Below, piece by piece: positions 1-12,208 of a stretch of 64,000 bases of DNA; within the stretch, counting starts at the first letter, position 1, and each line of letters starts with the position of its first letter. The DNA comes from Phoma sp. XZ068 (lineage: Eukaryota > Ascomycota > Dothideomycetes > Pleosporales > Didymellaceae): contig RBKR01000014.1 of the NCBI GenBank assembly GCA_004835665.1, positions 496,001 to 560,000 on the forward strand. Reading direction: 5' to 3'. The position numbers and the translations under genes were made by a program. The notes under the pieces were generated by a model. That model had not been told where the DNA came from and made no database searches. It saw nothing but the letters and a program-made list of their open reading frames with translations.

Positions 1-265
1 GACGGCGACGTCGAGTAGTCCGAGTGACAGCGGGGACTGGTTGAACTTCCAAGGCGAGGTGCCGGATGGGTTTCACGAGGGAGTATTTGATGCTGCGCGG
101 ACACACATCGAGACTCTGGTATTGACGAATACATGGCCGAAGTTTGTGAGGGAGATGCAGGAGCGGAGACGCGAGAGTGTGGATTCTGAGCGTAGTGCGG
201 GGAGCGATGGGAGTAGTAGGACGGTGGTGAGTAGGATTACGAAGTTTGTTGCTGGGTTGAGGTAG
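1..265 (+). CDS. RGS-domain protein, C-terminal fragment
   Basis: The open frame runs in from the left edge (codons start at base 2) and stops at 263-265, so only the last ~87 residues are present. The segment encoding VFDAARTHIETLVLTNTWPKF resembles the last two helices of a regulator-of-G-protein-signalling domain, where a helix with an aromatic-Pro-x-Phe ending (here WPKF) closes the fold. RGS proteins speed GTP hydrolysis by G-alpha subunits at the plasma membrane. After the domain come an Arg/Glu-rich stretch and a Ser-rich tail ending FVAGLR. The assignment rests on a short stretch; the upstream part would settle it. Confidence 0.5.
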   Translation, partial: TATSSSPSDSGDWLNFQGEVPDGFHEGVFDAARTHIETLVLTNTWPKFVREMQERRRESVDSERSAGSDGSSRTVVSRITKFVAGLR

Positions 266-995
266 CGGGTATACTGATACACAACTACATGAGTGTGGAA
301 ACTACTTAATGGGTTTACATATCTTCACAGCTGTGCGGAGTGCGCGTGTGTGCTGCGAGCAGTATGTCGGTCATGTCGTCCAACAAGTGACATCGCTGTA
401 AGAAACATCTATCACACCACCTACACTCGCCAACAACTGTCCCAAAGAGGAAGGTTCTCAGAAGGTAAGCAACACTGCGTGCAGCCTCGGCTACGATCAA
501 AACAATGTGTGCCCGAGGTAAACGTGCACTGGCACTGCTAGTTATCAATCTGGAAGTAGCCACAGTCGCGCTGTAATCACGGTGAGTAACAGTGTTGACA
601 AGCGGGCGACGTACAAGCACGCGGCGACGGCAAGATAAGGTTATGGTTTGTAACTCAGCTTAAGCATACTTTAGTACCGTGATCGATGGTTTAATGTGCG
701 AATTGCCCGTTCGGGAAGGTACAGGGGTGCGGTGAACCGGGTTTTGAGGATTGCGCTAGTCAGTGAGCCGGATAGGAGGATTGAGGGAGTAAGTTGGTCG
801 GCTCGCACGCGATTGGGATGTTGGATTGCACATCACGACAGTCACGGCATGTCGAGGGTGTTGCACAGGGCATCGTGTCATGAGAGCTTTTTCGCATTAT
901 CATAGACATCTTATCTCGGCGTGGTTTGGGGCGCCGATGTGTCTTTATGGTGATTTGTGATGTACACTCCAACTTTCTACCCAGCTGCGACTGCT
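266..995. other. intergenic, no gene seen
   Basis: Two 3' ends converge here (RGS gene on +, CCT7 on -). Only short, composition-driven open frames occur and none resembles a protein family. Confidence 0.6.
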
Positions 996-2835
996 TTACC
1001 GCCTGGGCATGCCACGGCCGCGACCGCGACCTCCCATTCCAAGCGCTCTTTGAGCAGCGCCGGGCGGCAGCTGCTGTTGTGGGGCTTGTCCTTGCTGCGA
1101 CTCCTGGTTCTCTGTGATGTTGTTAGCAAAATGCATGTAGTCTTGTGGAGAGGTGATAACATACTGATGGTCTCGTCAACGCTCAAGATCAGGCAAGCAG
1201 CTTCTGTTGCGGCTTGCAGAGCGTTGATCTTGACCACGCTGGGCTCCCAGACGAACATCTCCAGGTTGTTTGCAACGCTCTCGGTCTTGAAATCGACACC
1301 TGCCCAGGTGTTGCCCTTCCTATGCTCCACGCGCAGCCTGTTGAGAATATCTGTGGCGTCAACACCGGCGTTGTCACACAACTGCCTGGGAATGACCTCC
1401 AATGCCTTTGCAAAGGCCTTGATGATCGGTTGTTGCTTGTGAGGGATCTTTGTGTCGGCGTAGTTGTGGAGGTATGACGAGATCTCCATCTCGATGGCAC
1501 CACCACCTGCTACGATGTTCCTGTTCTTGATCGCGCGCTTGACGATCATGATGGCGTCGTGCAGACTGCGCTCTACCTCAGCGATGAACTGCTCAGCGCC
1601 TCCACGGAGGACAAGTGTGCAGGTCTTCGCCTCGGGGCAGCCCTCGAAGAAGTTGAAGCGCTCTCCACCGATCTGTCGTTCCTCGAACTTCTCGCAAGTT
1701 CCGAGGTGCTTCTCGTTGATGTCTGAGCAGGTCGATTGGACGCTTGCACCGGTTGCGCGGCATACACGATCGAGGTCGTCTGCTGCTACTCGTCCAGCGC
1801 AGAAAATGTCGCGGTCGGCGAAGTACTGTGTCGCAAGATCGCCGATGGGCAGTTTGCTGAGAACGACCTTGGCGCCTGTCTTGTACAATGCCTCCATCTT
1901 GTTGTAGATGATCTGCCACTCGGCGTCTACGATAGCCTGGTATTCCGAGACCTGCTCCACCCGTACTTCCGCGTTGTCCTTCTCGCTCTTGAGCTCGAGC
2001 TCGACGTTGAGGCAGACGATCTTGGGCTGCTCGAAAGACTTGGGCTGCTGCTCGAATCCGGCGTACGAGAATGTCTTCTTGAATGCGACTCCGTTGACGA
2101 ACAGCGAATCCTGAAGGGCGCCACCGGTGATCTTCTTGACACCGATGAGCCTTTCATTCAGCTCCTCCTGATCCAGCGTGAGCACAGCATCCACGACCAT
2201 CTTCGTGAAGAAGTCGGCGTTCCTGTGAATCAGCTTGCTGCTCATGGCAGTCGCGGCAAGCTTCTGCAGGGTGTCGCGCTGGTTGCCCTCGGCTGTGTCC
2301 ACGGCGATCTCGACAATCTTGTTGACGGCAAGGTTCGACGCTCTCCTCAGGCCCTTCATGATGGTCTGACTACTGACACCCTGCTCGACGAAGTCCTTGA
2401 TCTCCTTCAGTATCTCTCCGGCGATCACAACCACGGATGTCGTGCCATCGCCAACTTCGGCGTCTTGCGATCGTGCAATGTCGGTGAGAACGCGGGCGGC
2501 GGGGTGGACGATATCGAGGAGCTGTACGTGTCAGATGACTGATGTGCGCCGCAAAGTACTTGGTGTAGCTACCTTCATCACTGTGGCTCCATCGTTTGTG
2601 ATTGTCTGTCGGCCGTTCTCATCGACCATGAGCAGGTCGCCGCCATAAGGACCTAATGTGCCCTTGATAGTCGACTGTACAGCGAGACAGGCATTAATGT
2701 TGGAGATGACCTGTCCTCGTCCCTGAGACTGGTCGGTGCCTGCCAAGGTCAGTACGTGTATGGCGACGTGCAAGCTCCAGGCTACTAACCCTCGCGCAGC
2801 ACCACGATTGTCGGTGTTTGGCCGCCGAACGACAT
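996..2835 (-). CDS. CCT7: T-complex protein 1 subunit eta (chaperonin CCT7)
   Basis: Subunit eta of the cytosolic TRiC/CCT chaperonin, which folds actin, tubulin and other substrates in an ATP-driven double ring. Four exons on the minus strand: 2790-2835, 2573-2739, 1165-2521 and 996-1111, with introns of 50, 51 and 53 nt; the joined protein is 561 aa, normal for the family. It begins MSFGGQTPTIVVLREGTDQS and contains the equatorial TLGPYG loop, the ATP-site GDGTTS motif (its codons start just inside exon 3), the apical domain and the late GGGAIEMEISS motif. The C-terminus is a GRGRGRG tail ending PRR, typical of CCT7. The start is fixed by the eta-specific N-terminus, split after 46 coding bases. 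It is divergent from the 2EXR gene at 3322. Confidence 0.96.
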
Positions 2836-3321
2836 TTTGTGAGGTTGCGAAAAGGTCCTGGGATGCGAGTGGGAATGGAATGCGCAAAGTTCAAAGACTT
2901 GCGATGGCTACTACAACGAGTCTAAAGGGTATCGGGCGAACACTGCGTAGCTGTGTTGTCTCCCCCGCCAAACGCGTATAAATTTCGATTAAGCCCTGGA
3001 GCGCCAGCGGGAGAAGTCCGGCCGGCGCACAGGCCACCGCAGGCACCTCTCAGTGGACTGCAGCCCATGTCACCAACAACGTCCAAAGAAGAGTCCAACT
3101 TGCTGTCGAGTTACACCCATCCCTCCTGGTCCATCTCTCACAGCCCTTTCGTTTCTTGTCAATATTTTGGTCTTTTCGGCGGTATTACCGTGTATATACC
3201 TCGTGACCACGCCAAGCAGCCGTCCAGAAACCCTTGCACGTGCTGCGGCCCTTGTTGTTCCACTCTTCATCCATTGTTCTTTCAACATCCTGTTAGTTCT
3301 CTTCTACACTCTGTGCTTGTT
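2836..3321. promoter_or_regulatory. divergent intergenic region CCT7 / 2EXR gene
   Basis: 486 bp between two divergent start codons, so it holds both promoters. I see no distinct element that I can name. Confidence 0.4.
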
Positions 3322-3971
3322 ATGGCCGCCAAATCACGCGCCAAGAAGGTCAGTCTGTGCCATTCGGCATTCGCAAGGCTGAAACATGATCTGACGGCAG
3401 GCAGGTGACACCCACTTCGAAGGCTGTTTCAGACGATATCTGCATGCGCCGGCTGGACCGGTACTCCAAAGAATCAGTCGAAAAGCAAATATCTATCCCA
3501 GAGACCATCACCGCTTTGGACACGTATCCACCATTGCTAAGAATCCCCTCGGAAATCCGTCGCGAGATTTTGAGATATGTACTTCCGTCGTCAAATAACA
3601 GATTCGTTCTCTATACGGACTGCGACTCGACTGTAATCAGCAAAAAATGGAACCGCAAGTGCCGGCCGCACCCCGACAAGCATCTGAGGCTTGATATCTT
3701 CCGAACGAGTCGCTTGATCTATCACGAATGTCTTTCCGTAATGTACTCGGAGAATTTGTTTCACTTCTACGCCTTCAACTATCTACCCGTTCTGGATTTC
3801 ATACGACACCTTAGTCCCGAAGCGAAGAGCTTAGTCCGGAAGGTTCGACTTACACCGCTTACGGACAAGCAAAACGATCCGCCTGCAAGTCACGATATCT
3901 TTTGTACCGTCATTCACGACTCGTTGCCTGGACTCAGCGAACTCCAGGCCGACCCGGTTGTGTTCTTTTAA
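3322..3971 (+). CDS. 2EXR/F-box-like hypothetical protein
   Basis: Two exons (3322-3348 and 3405-3971, 56-nt intron with GTCAGT donor) give a 197-aa protein starting MAAKSRAKKVTPTSK. Residues ~60-75 carry LLRIPSEIRREILRYVLP, the F-box-like helix that opens the 2EXR family common in ascomycetes. An EXR-like segment follows (LRLDIFRTSRLIYHEC and LSVMYSENLFHFY). Function is unknown for most members; an F-box-like role in protein turnover is often suggested but unproven. It is short, and a stop follows a PVVFF ending, so a C-terminal truncation is possible. The first exon was chosen because the second has no good in-frame ATG before the conserved part. Confidence 0.7.
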
Positions 3972-4162
3972 TGATCCAGTTTCAGAATTGTTTCCTTACG
4001 TACATATAGACCATGAGCATTTTCACGAGCCGGCGTTTTTGGTACAGTTTAGAGAAGGCATATGGGCGTCGCAGGAGTTTTTACAACCCGGTCCATCAAT
4101 ATCATCTTTATTCATCACAGTTCATATTCGATAGACTATGTCTCCTCTTCAGTGCTCCAGGG

Positions 4163-5760
4163 TCAGCTACAAGTCCAGGATCCGCCTGATTGCGAGTCAT
4201 GAATTGCCTTTCCACTCGCATAGAGTCCGATACCACATATCGCTGCGCCCATACAGAAGATAGCAAAGTTCAAAGCCGTCAGACTGATTTTCTTCCAGTT
4301 CGCAGTATAGTTGCCCCAGTTGAGGTACAGCCAGAAGATGCCACTCATCCCGTAGGAGAACCAGGATGCGAACAGAGCAGAGATGAGTCCAAGCAGGGCA
4401 TTGAAGCTAGGAATGCTTTCGGCAATAATCCACGCGATCACCCAAAGCGTCAGAGTGATGCCAGCCCACGACCCGATGGCCAGCCAGGTACGAGAACCCA
4501 TATGTCGTGTTCCACGGAAGATGCGTACGTAGATGTACTTAGCGGCGACGTGGCCATAGATCACGCCAGCCAGGATGATCTTACATCAGTCAGTCGGGTT
4601 CTCAGGTTTTCGCCTCCCAACACAACATACCGTAGGTAATGCGATACCGTACGCGACCTTAACGACAACCTTGCTTGCGCTGCCTAGCGCGGGACTCGCA
4701 ACGTCCACCCCGGCGTAACGGAACACCACAATAGCGACTACCAAGTACATTGTGATATCTGTTGCTTGCAACAAGAACAAGGCTTTCGGAAACTCACTCG
4801 GATCCCGGAACTCGGAGATGAAAGAAAAGAAAGCTATGTGGCCAGCATATGCAAAGATTATGTTGGTCACCGCCAGAAACGCCGGTGCGAAGCTTGGTGA
4901 GTATGTCGCAGCAAGTCCGAGGTTTGGCTTCGGATCGATTCCTAGAGCGATCATAGTCACAAAGGATGCGCCGAGGATGGAAATGAACGAGGCAACGCTG
5001 AGATAGGAAACTTTCTTCAAGGTCCGTGGGAGAGTGAGGATCCAAAGGACTACCATTCCAACCACGCCCCAGACGATGCTACAGGTCGCATGGTCGGTGA
5101 TGGCGTTCATAGCAATGGTGAACGTTAACAAGTGCGAGCCCATGACTGCAGGTGTCAGTACATCGATTCCGACAAACGGGCTTTCCACATACTAAAGATG
5201 AGGAAGATGGTTTGCGTAGCGCCGCCAAATTCTCGACCAAACGGTCCCCACATAACTTCTAGCGCATCTGCAAGGTTGTGAACTCCCGGGTACGCTGCCT
5301 TGTACTGGCCGAGCACATAACCAGTGTACGTGGCCAGTAATCCCATTCCAAGGATGAGGATGATACCAGGCACAAACCCAATTGTCGCAAGAACAGATGG
5401 CAAGGAGAGGATACCAATAGAAATAGTCTCAGCAATCATAATCATCGCAGCTTGCCTGTCTCCAGATAAGCCAATATCCCACAACGACCTGACCTCATTG
5501 CGAACTCACCACCACCTCAAAGTCCGATATTTGACCTCATTTTCTGTTTCATCTCCAAAGGGATCCTCATACGCACTCTGGCGCCTCTTTTCTGAACCCG
5601 GTGGTCTGGTTCCTGTGTCGCGACTCCCTGTCCGATCACTTCTGAAGTCGCGTTTGCTCTCCGCTTTTTCACTGGAGTCGTCGAATGCTGGTCGCATATC
5701 TTCAGCAGCTGGGTGCATGCCGCGACGTACCGGCGGACTGCTGCGCAATGTCTCGCGCAT
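4163..5760 (-). CDS. amino-acid permease (AAAP family, Mtr-like)
   Basis: Proton-coupled neutral amino-acid transporter of the plasma membrane, Aa_trans family, close in layout to Neurospora MTR. Exons 5510-5760, 5193-5455, 4631-5145 and 4163-4579 (introns 54, 47 and 51 nt) give 481 aa. The hydrophilic N-terminus of ~75 residues ends EVKYRTLRWWQAAMIMIAET, the usual entry into TM1, followed by GILSLPSVLATIG, a TM1 motif of the family. About eleven hydrophobic segments follow; the IFLIFIMGSHLLTFTIAM segment is rebuilt across the second intron. The C-terminal tail is short (SQSGGSWTCS). Substrate specificity cannot be read from sequence. Confidence 0.9.
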
Positions 5761-7801
5761 TTTGGTAGATGTTCGATAACAGTCTCAAGGCAGTGATATA
5801 TTTGGTCCGCGAAGGGAGATGTTGTTGAATCCGCAGAGTAATATTATTCGATTTTGATCGGCGAGGTTAACCACGGTGTTCGACGTCAATTGGAGGGTTT
5901 GAAGTTCGACATCCATCATAGCGTTCCACCGCATCGGTGCGCCGGACCCTGAAGATATATAGCCTTTCGTGCGGACCTTTGAACTTGGGTACGTAATGTT
6001 GCGTCACTCGCTCGCCTACACTTCCGGCAACTACCCCCCAGACTTCAAAGGACCGATCATGCTTGAGGTGCTTGCCTCATTAGGACTTAAGATACTCAGC
6101 GATTAAAAAGTCAAGTACTTTCGAAACTGATTCTTTCATGTTTCCCCTCGGCCATGGAATGATGGCTCCAGAAAGCGATCAAACCTTAAACCTTAATTAA
6201 TTAAGCTTATATCCGAGCGCCCATTCTCGACGACACGCCAGCAGCGTAACAGACGCAGCTGGATTGATATCTGCGGACGTCCGTTCTGAAGTCTGAATCA
6301 CATACTGATCTTATAACGCATTTACTAAGTTCACTAGCTTTGGCCATTGCAATTGCTTTTCTGCTGGTCGTTCCCCAAGCCATAACAGTAATTTCTCATG
6401 ATCATTTGTTCATAGACTCCTGACCACCAAGCTGCATATTTATTTGGCACTATACACATGATTTCTACGACCCTATTCTGATAATCCTCGACAACCAAAA
6501 TTCTGATAGCGTACGGTAGGGCCTGGCTGACGGAATCATCGTCCCTCGATGCAGGCTACATGTTCGTCAATGCTGACGTGCAAACTGGGTTTTCATTAAA
6601 ATGAAGTATCTGCTTCTTGCAGGGCAGCGGTACTTATTCGAAAGCACAATACGGAGCAGCTCAAGATAGGAGATGTTATTATTCGGGGCAGCGAATCGCT
6701 ACCCAGCCAACCGCGCCAGTATATGGTTAAGCACGAGCATCGCTGACGTCGAGGAACCTTAGTCTTGGGCACTGGTCATGACCGCTGTTGGTGTAAAAGC
6801 CACTGTCGTCCACCAGAAAACTAACGGACAAGAAGCTTTTATTCATCAATGGAGAGAGAGCGAGGCTGTGGGCCGAGTGGAACCAGGCGTATGAAGTCTC
6901 AATTGTGATCAAGGAGCTGGATTAGAAACAACCTGGTGAAGAAATACCGCGAAAATTCTAGGTGGAATTTGTGGCTGTACAAATTTGTGTTTTACAAGCA
7001 AGATAATGCTTACTCTACTCCTCAACACTGATCCTATGTGCACTTGCACTACTTGTTTGCATCTCCGCGGTGCATCATATTTGGCTGTCGTCATTTTGAT
7101 ATTGTCGATGCACCAACAGCATTCTGAGCACTTCTAAGTTGCCTTAAAGACGACCATATCCAATAGTTAGTTATAATCCCGATTGGGCCAGCTGGTAGCT
7201 GGAGGTAGTAGACGGAGCCCTGGTGTCCTTGCGAAGGTTCCTCTTTATTCAATCATTGATAATCTCCTAACTTTTAGCCTTACATCTACCCTCCTGTGTC
7301 ACTTTCAATAGGGTGGACTGAGGAGAATGACGCAGGGCAATGTCAAACCAACCCTCGCCAATTCCGTACTCCGCACCCAGCCGTTATCCAAAACAAGAAA
7401 AAAGGATACTTGTGTATGGAAAACTTCTTGATCAGGTTGCACCAACTTCTAAAATAGCATGTGTCGCATGCCGCCAAGCCGGTCCACGGCCGCTTAGTCG
7501 CTCGTGTGAAGTAATTGCCCATACTTGATTTGCATATCTGTCAGATGATAACGAAACTGTGATCTTCGCGATGCGTAGTGATTGTTCAGTCCAAATTGAT
7601 GGTTCGATCACACCTTCTAAGGTTGCTTTCAGGCAACCCATCATCAGACACCTGCGCTACAGAACGTAACAAGCAGTTTACAATAATGACGGCGGCCAGT
7701 GCTACACAAGAATGACCCATGAGTATCAGAAAGAATAAAAGAATATAGAGATGTCTGCCAACGACTTTGAGCTCGAGACTTGCTTGCTATGATTCATCAC
7801 C
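5761..7801. other. 2.0-kb intergenic region, no gene seen
   Basis: Relatively AT-rich stretch with only short open frames (longest ~70 codons). It includes a TTAATTAATTAA palindrome near 6195. It contains the permease promoter at its left end. I see no transposon ends and no protein similarity. Confidence 0.5.
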
Positions 7802-8462
7802 ATGCTTCTATCGTCACTAATCACAATCTCACTCCTGAACGTTCTTGGACTCGCCCAGAACTCTACCAACACAAACAATACCAACATCTGTCGTTGCCAG
7901 CAGGAGATAGATCAGATTTCGACCGGGTCTGTCAACGCCACCGGCCGCGAGTCTTTCACCTGGAACACTTCTGCTGCACACGATCTAGACACTACAAAGC
8001 CCTGGTACGTAAGCATATTTTCGCACAAGAAAGACTTCCATTACCTCACTCATATCAAAAAACTTGTGCTAATCGCTCGCACAACCTGCAGGCTATCCGA
8101 ATGTTTCAAATGATACTTGCACGTACCGGTCCTTATCTGGCGTGGATATCCCCGACGATTATGTAACCCGCGGTATTGGTTCTTCTCTTTGGAGTCCCTA
8201 CAGCGACAGGACGTATGACTTGCGAGTCGTCCAACCGATGCCATTCGCCATTGTGGCTACGTTTTCATCTGGTGAAGCGAGGGCCGATTTCACTCACGAT
8301 GTCCAGTTGGTGTGCGTGACGCCAAATAAGACGCTGCCTGGTAGTCGCGTTCGTGAGGATATGACGCCTTGGGAGACTTCAGGTGCTGGTACGAGCTGGG
8401 GGCCTACAAGGGGGTTGAGTGTGGTGATGGCTGGTGTAATTAGCTTCATGTTGGTCTTGTAG
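7802..8462 (+). CDS. small secreted, probably GPI-anchored protein; splice frame unresolved
   Basis: Exon 1 (7802 to ~8008) starts with a clear signal peptide (MLLSSLITISLLNVLGLAQ) followed by an Asn/Thr-rich, N-glycosylatable segment with two Cys (ICRCQQEID). A second coding block (~8092-8462) has NVSNDTC, VQLVCVTPNKT and a C-terminal hydrophobic tail (LSVVMAGVISFMLVL) preceded by small residues, as in GPI-anchored surface proteins. An intron must lie between, but the obvious GTAAGC donor at 8009 and CAG acceptor at 8091 do not keep frame (one base out), nor does the GTACGT donor at 8005. A longer intron 8005-8200 ending at a later AG does keep frame but removes coding-looking sequence. I do not recognise the family. 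The gene may be broken or the splice unusual. Confidence 0.55.
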
Positions 8463-8613
8463 GCATGTGAGATTGTTTTCGAGACGGTAACTTATTCCTG
8501 TCGTCGCATTGTTCATTGGCGTAAGACTGTGTCCCTTCTTAGAATATGTTTGGTTCTCGTAATCTTACGCAATCCAGGTTTCTATTGACTTGCTCTATCC
8601 TCCAGCCACTCCA

Positions 8614-10309
8614 CTACACATCCTTCCTACCACCTTCATCCCAACTCATGCCATAGCTCTTAACCCTACTCCAATAAAACGCTCTATCATTCTTCAGTCC
8701 AAACTCGCCCCAATCATCTGTCAGGCGGTTGTAGCTCCAGTAGCCCTGCCACGTCAATTTATTATTCTTGGCCTGGCGTCCTGCGCTGCTCAAATTCAAA
8801 ATCATCTTGTTGAAGTACTTGGGCGTTGCGCCTATTGTTTCAATGATCAGCGTTCCTTCCTTTTCTCCATCAACGACTCCTGGCACTTCGGGGCCCGTAA
8901 GACGCCATCGACCCAGAAGTGCATCCTTCATCGGTGCGGACGGTAAGTTGCCGTGGTTTTTGTGCATGTGTTCGATGTGAAGGTAGGGTACTACGTCGGC
9001 GGGTTCCGATGTTGTGAGGAGCGAGATGCATGTTCCGTCACGTAGAAAGCGGAGGTACCGGTAGTATGTGACGATGTGGATGGGTGAGCTCCATGTCAAG
9101 CTCATTGTGTTGGCTGCACCGGGGCGTTGGTAGTTGACCGTGCTAATGTAGCAGCCATTAAAGCGGATACGTGGGCGCCGGTGGAAGAGGGTGCGGTATG
9201 TTGGGTACGGTGACGGGACCAGCATTTGGGTGATGGCTACGGGAAAGGGAGGAGGTGTAGGGGCAGACTCGTCGGTGTCAGAGTCCTCACCTAGGATAAA
9301 GCCACCTTCGCCATCGTCGCCAAGTGGTCGACCGTCGATTTGGCAGGTGTAAGAGTAGTGCATTGCTGCGAAACCGTACTCATGTCCCAGGGCTAGTAGC
9401 TTCCATATCTGATCCTCGGTGCTTACAAGGTAAGCCAGGCGCTTGCAGACTTGTGAAAGGCGAACGAATGCAGCGAGATCTTGCACGGCAAGATGCTGAA
9501 GAATCTGAACGAGGATTTCTTCTGGGACAGCGGCTATCGGACATGGCGGGGCTGGAGAGAGGTCTGTTGGCGGGGGCTCCCCTGAGATGGATAGGGTAGA
9601 GAACTCGGCGAGAAGAGTTTGCAGTGAAGCTGAGAGACCATGTAGGGAGTGGTGGGCGGTATTGGGCACTGTTACTGGTGCGTTGGAGGGGTTGGGGTCC
9701 TGAGGTTTGGAGGTTGCGGGTGCACCTGCCGTTGACGTGCTGGGTGCTTGAGGTTGAGGCTTAGGCCTGTTCTTGAAAAATGAAGGTGGAAAGTGCTTTG
9801 CCTTGTACTTCTCGTGCACATTGTCGTCGAGCTAGACAATGTCAGTCTACGCTCAAAGTCCACCCTTACTATATCCTTACCTTGAAAGCCTTCCTGTACA
9901 ACCTCACACTATCTCCCAGACTACCTTGAGTTTCACGTTCTACAGCTTGCTCGTAATGGTCTAGTGCTGTCATTGGTTCCTTGCTTGCAGATGCAATGGC
10001 AGCGGTCTGCGCGCTGGTTTCATTCAGCCTTCGACCGTGCTGCTTCTCACCCAACTCTTGGTGAACATAGGGAGCGACTTCATCTGTCTCTTCTCGGCTT
10101 CGTTGACGAGCATGGGAGTGGGACGCTGCGACCGGCGCAGTCCCCTTGTGCGGGAGAGATTTGCTGGCTGGAGGAGCTGCCGTCTTTGCTGGCGCTGCAG
10201 ATGCTACAGGCGCCTTGCCCTTAGCTCGGGCCGAGACTTCCTCCCTCCATCTCTGGCGGAAAGACTCGAGTTCAGCCTCTGTGCTCGTGGTCTCGTTCTT
10301 AGGGTCCAT
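8614..10309 (-). CDS. HRT3: F-box protein of the Hrt3/FBXO9 family (SCF ubiquitin ligase subunit)
   Basis: Substrate-recognition subunit of an SCF E3 ubiquitin ligase. Two exons (9881-10309 and 8614-9831, 49-nt intron) give 548 aa. The N-terminus has a coiled, MIT/TPR-like helix (MTALDHYEQAVERETQGSLG then DSVRLYRKAFKLDDNVHEKY), the hallmark of FBXO9/Hrt3. A Pro/Ala-rich linker precedes an F-box at about residues 244-292 (VPEEILVQILQHLAVQDLAA). The C-terminal half holds the Hrt3-type domain (RTLFHRRPRIRFNGCYISTV; LLGRWRLTGPEV). It is divergent from the mitochondrial carrier at 10823. Confidence 0.9.
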
Positions 10310-10822
10310 GTTTCAACGTCTATGTCCTAATGTGGCGTCCCGGTTCTAAGCGCACAATCCGATATCGCTAGTTCCACGTGCAGGTGAAGTGGGTATAGTA
10401 CAGTGCGGGCTTCAGAGGGTCTAATATGAACACATATCTACAGGGCGTGTGGCGGACCGTCTAAAAGGGCGTTGGGCGGTGAATTTAGTGATGCATTGAG
10501 GTTGAGGGTGGCAGTCTACGACAATGACGGAAGGCTGCAAAGCGCGGCCGCCACAGACGCGTCTCGATGCGGGTGCATCTGATAAGCCCGCGCTGCAGCC
10601 CCACTTTAGTCCGAATAGTCCGATCCGCGGTGGACATTTTTGAGCCGTGGAGCTAGAAGCATGCATGACTGGCTGCCGTCGCCGCCCTTCAGCGAAGCGT
10701 CACCACTTTATCGCCGCCCGTGGAGAATGAACACGCCCGCCTTTCTGCGCCCTTGCGACTCTCACCACACGCCTCGTTTCGACTCGAGGTAACATAGCCA
10801 TCCGCTGCACCCAACTGCAGAG
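10310..10822. promoter_or_regulatory. divergent intergenic region F-box / mitochondrial carrier
   Basis: 513 bp between divergent starts, expected to contain both promoters. No element is named with confidence. Confidence 0.4.
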
Positions 10823-12208
10823 ATGGCCACGGCCACCCAGCGGGCCGAGGATGTGGACGTCATCCAAGGCGCGGACGAGGTCTCGCTCGGACAGAAGATG
10901 CTTTCAGCCGTGTCTGGGAGCATTCTGACCTCGCTGCTCGGTAAGCCAATGTCCAGCATCCTCTCCATCTCCTGCGCAGCATCAACGAGCTGTGTCCAGC
11001 ACGGTGTTCGCCTCCATGCTTTGCTAGACCCGGACTGACGGAGAACAGTTACGCCCCTCGATGTCGTCCGCGTCCGTCTGCAATCGCAAGAAACAGTACA
11101 AACAGGATCATCTACTACATTGCGCGGCTTCAATGGCTCTGCGCTCACGCAATTTCGCGACATCTCGCCAAACATGGGAATCTCGGCGTGTTGTAGGGAG
11201 GTATTCTGGATGAACAACAAGGCACCCTTCTGTGTAGCCGGACCAACCCTGGCGCCTATCAACCCAGCAGACCTGAGCTGTGCGGTAGAAGAGGTGGAGC
11301 GAAGGACCATCAACAGCACATGGGATGGACTGCGAAAGATTGCACAGAACGAAGGCCCACGGACCCTATGGCGAGGACTATCACCAACTCTGGTCATGGC
11401 AGTCCCGGCAAACGTCATCTACTTTGCTGGTTACGACTGGCTACGCACTGCCCAAGCGTCGCCCTTCCGCTCGACCGTGCCAGACGCATATGTTCCTTTA
11501 GTAGCAGGTGCAACTGCACGTACTCTGGCCGCCATCACAGTGAGCCCGATCGAGATGTTCCGGACGAGGATGCAGGCCGCAAACCACACAGCGACCGCCG
11601 CAGGACACTTCCGCGAGACTATGGACGGTCTGCGAGAAATGGTAGGCTCGCAGGGCATACTCAGCCTCTGGCGCGGCCTCACTCTGACCCTCTGGCGCGA
11701 CGTTCCCTTTTCTGCCATCTACTGGTGGGGATACGAAGCGACACGAAATGCCCTGACCGATGCACGAGGCCGAGTGGAGGCCAGAAACGATGGATTCGAG
11801 TTCCGTATGGGCCGCGGCGAGGCCAAGATTGAGCGACGAAGCCGCTCACGGAGCCGAGAGAACCCAAAAGACACAATCATCGACAGTTTCATTGCCGGCG
11901 CTACTTCAGGTGGAATTGCCGCCTTCGTCACCACCCCTTTTGACGTTGGCAAGACACGGCAACAGGTTGTACGGCACGCAGGCAAGGCTGCCAAAGATGC
12001 CGCAGACATGATGCGACCAGAGGACCAGTCCATGCCACGCTTCCTGATGCACATTTACAAAGAGCAAGGCATGTCCGGACTATTCAAGGGCTGGGCTGCT
12101 CGGTCACTGAAGATTGCTCCTGCATGTGCAATCATGATCAGTTGCTACGAGCTGGGTAAAAAGGTCTTCAACGATGCAAATGAGCGCAGTCGGCTCGAAC
12201 GATCGTAA
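10823..12208 (+). CDS. MTM1: mitochondrial carrier, Mtm1/SLC25A39-40 type
   Basis: Inner-membrane carrier of the SLC25 family. The closest subgroup is Mtm1/SLC25A39-40, linked to mitochondrial manganese/iron handling and glutathione import. Exons 10823-10940 and 11049-12208 (108-nt intron) give 425 aa. Three carrier repeats are visible: TPLDVVRVRLQ across the splice site, SPIEMFRTRMQ in repeat 2 and TPFDVGKTRQQ in repeat 3, each followed by the downstream aromatic/Gly motif (LWRGLSPTLV, LWRGLTLTLWRD, LFKGWAARSLK). A long Ser/Cys-containing loop follows repeat-1 helix 1, as is usual in Mtm1. An Arg/Ser-rich stretch sits before repeat 3. Confidence 0.9.

Noticed and set aside
957..1907. Long plus-strand frames across CCT7
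   Set aside because: Antisense shadows of the clear CCT7 coding sequence.
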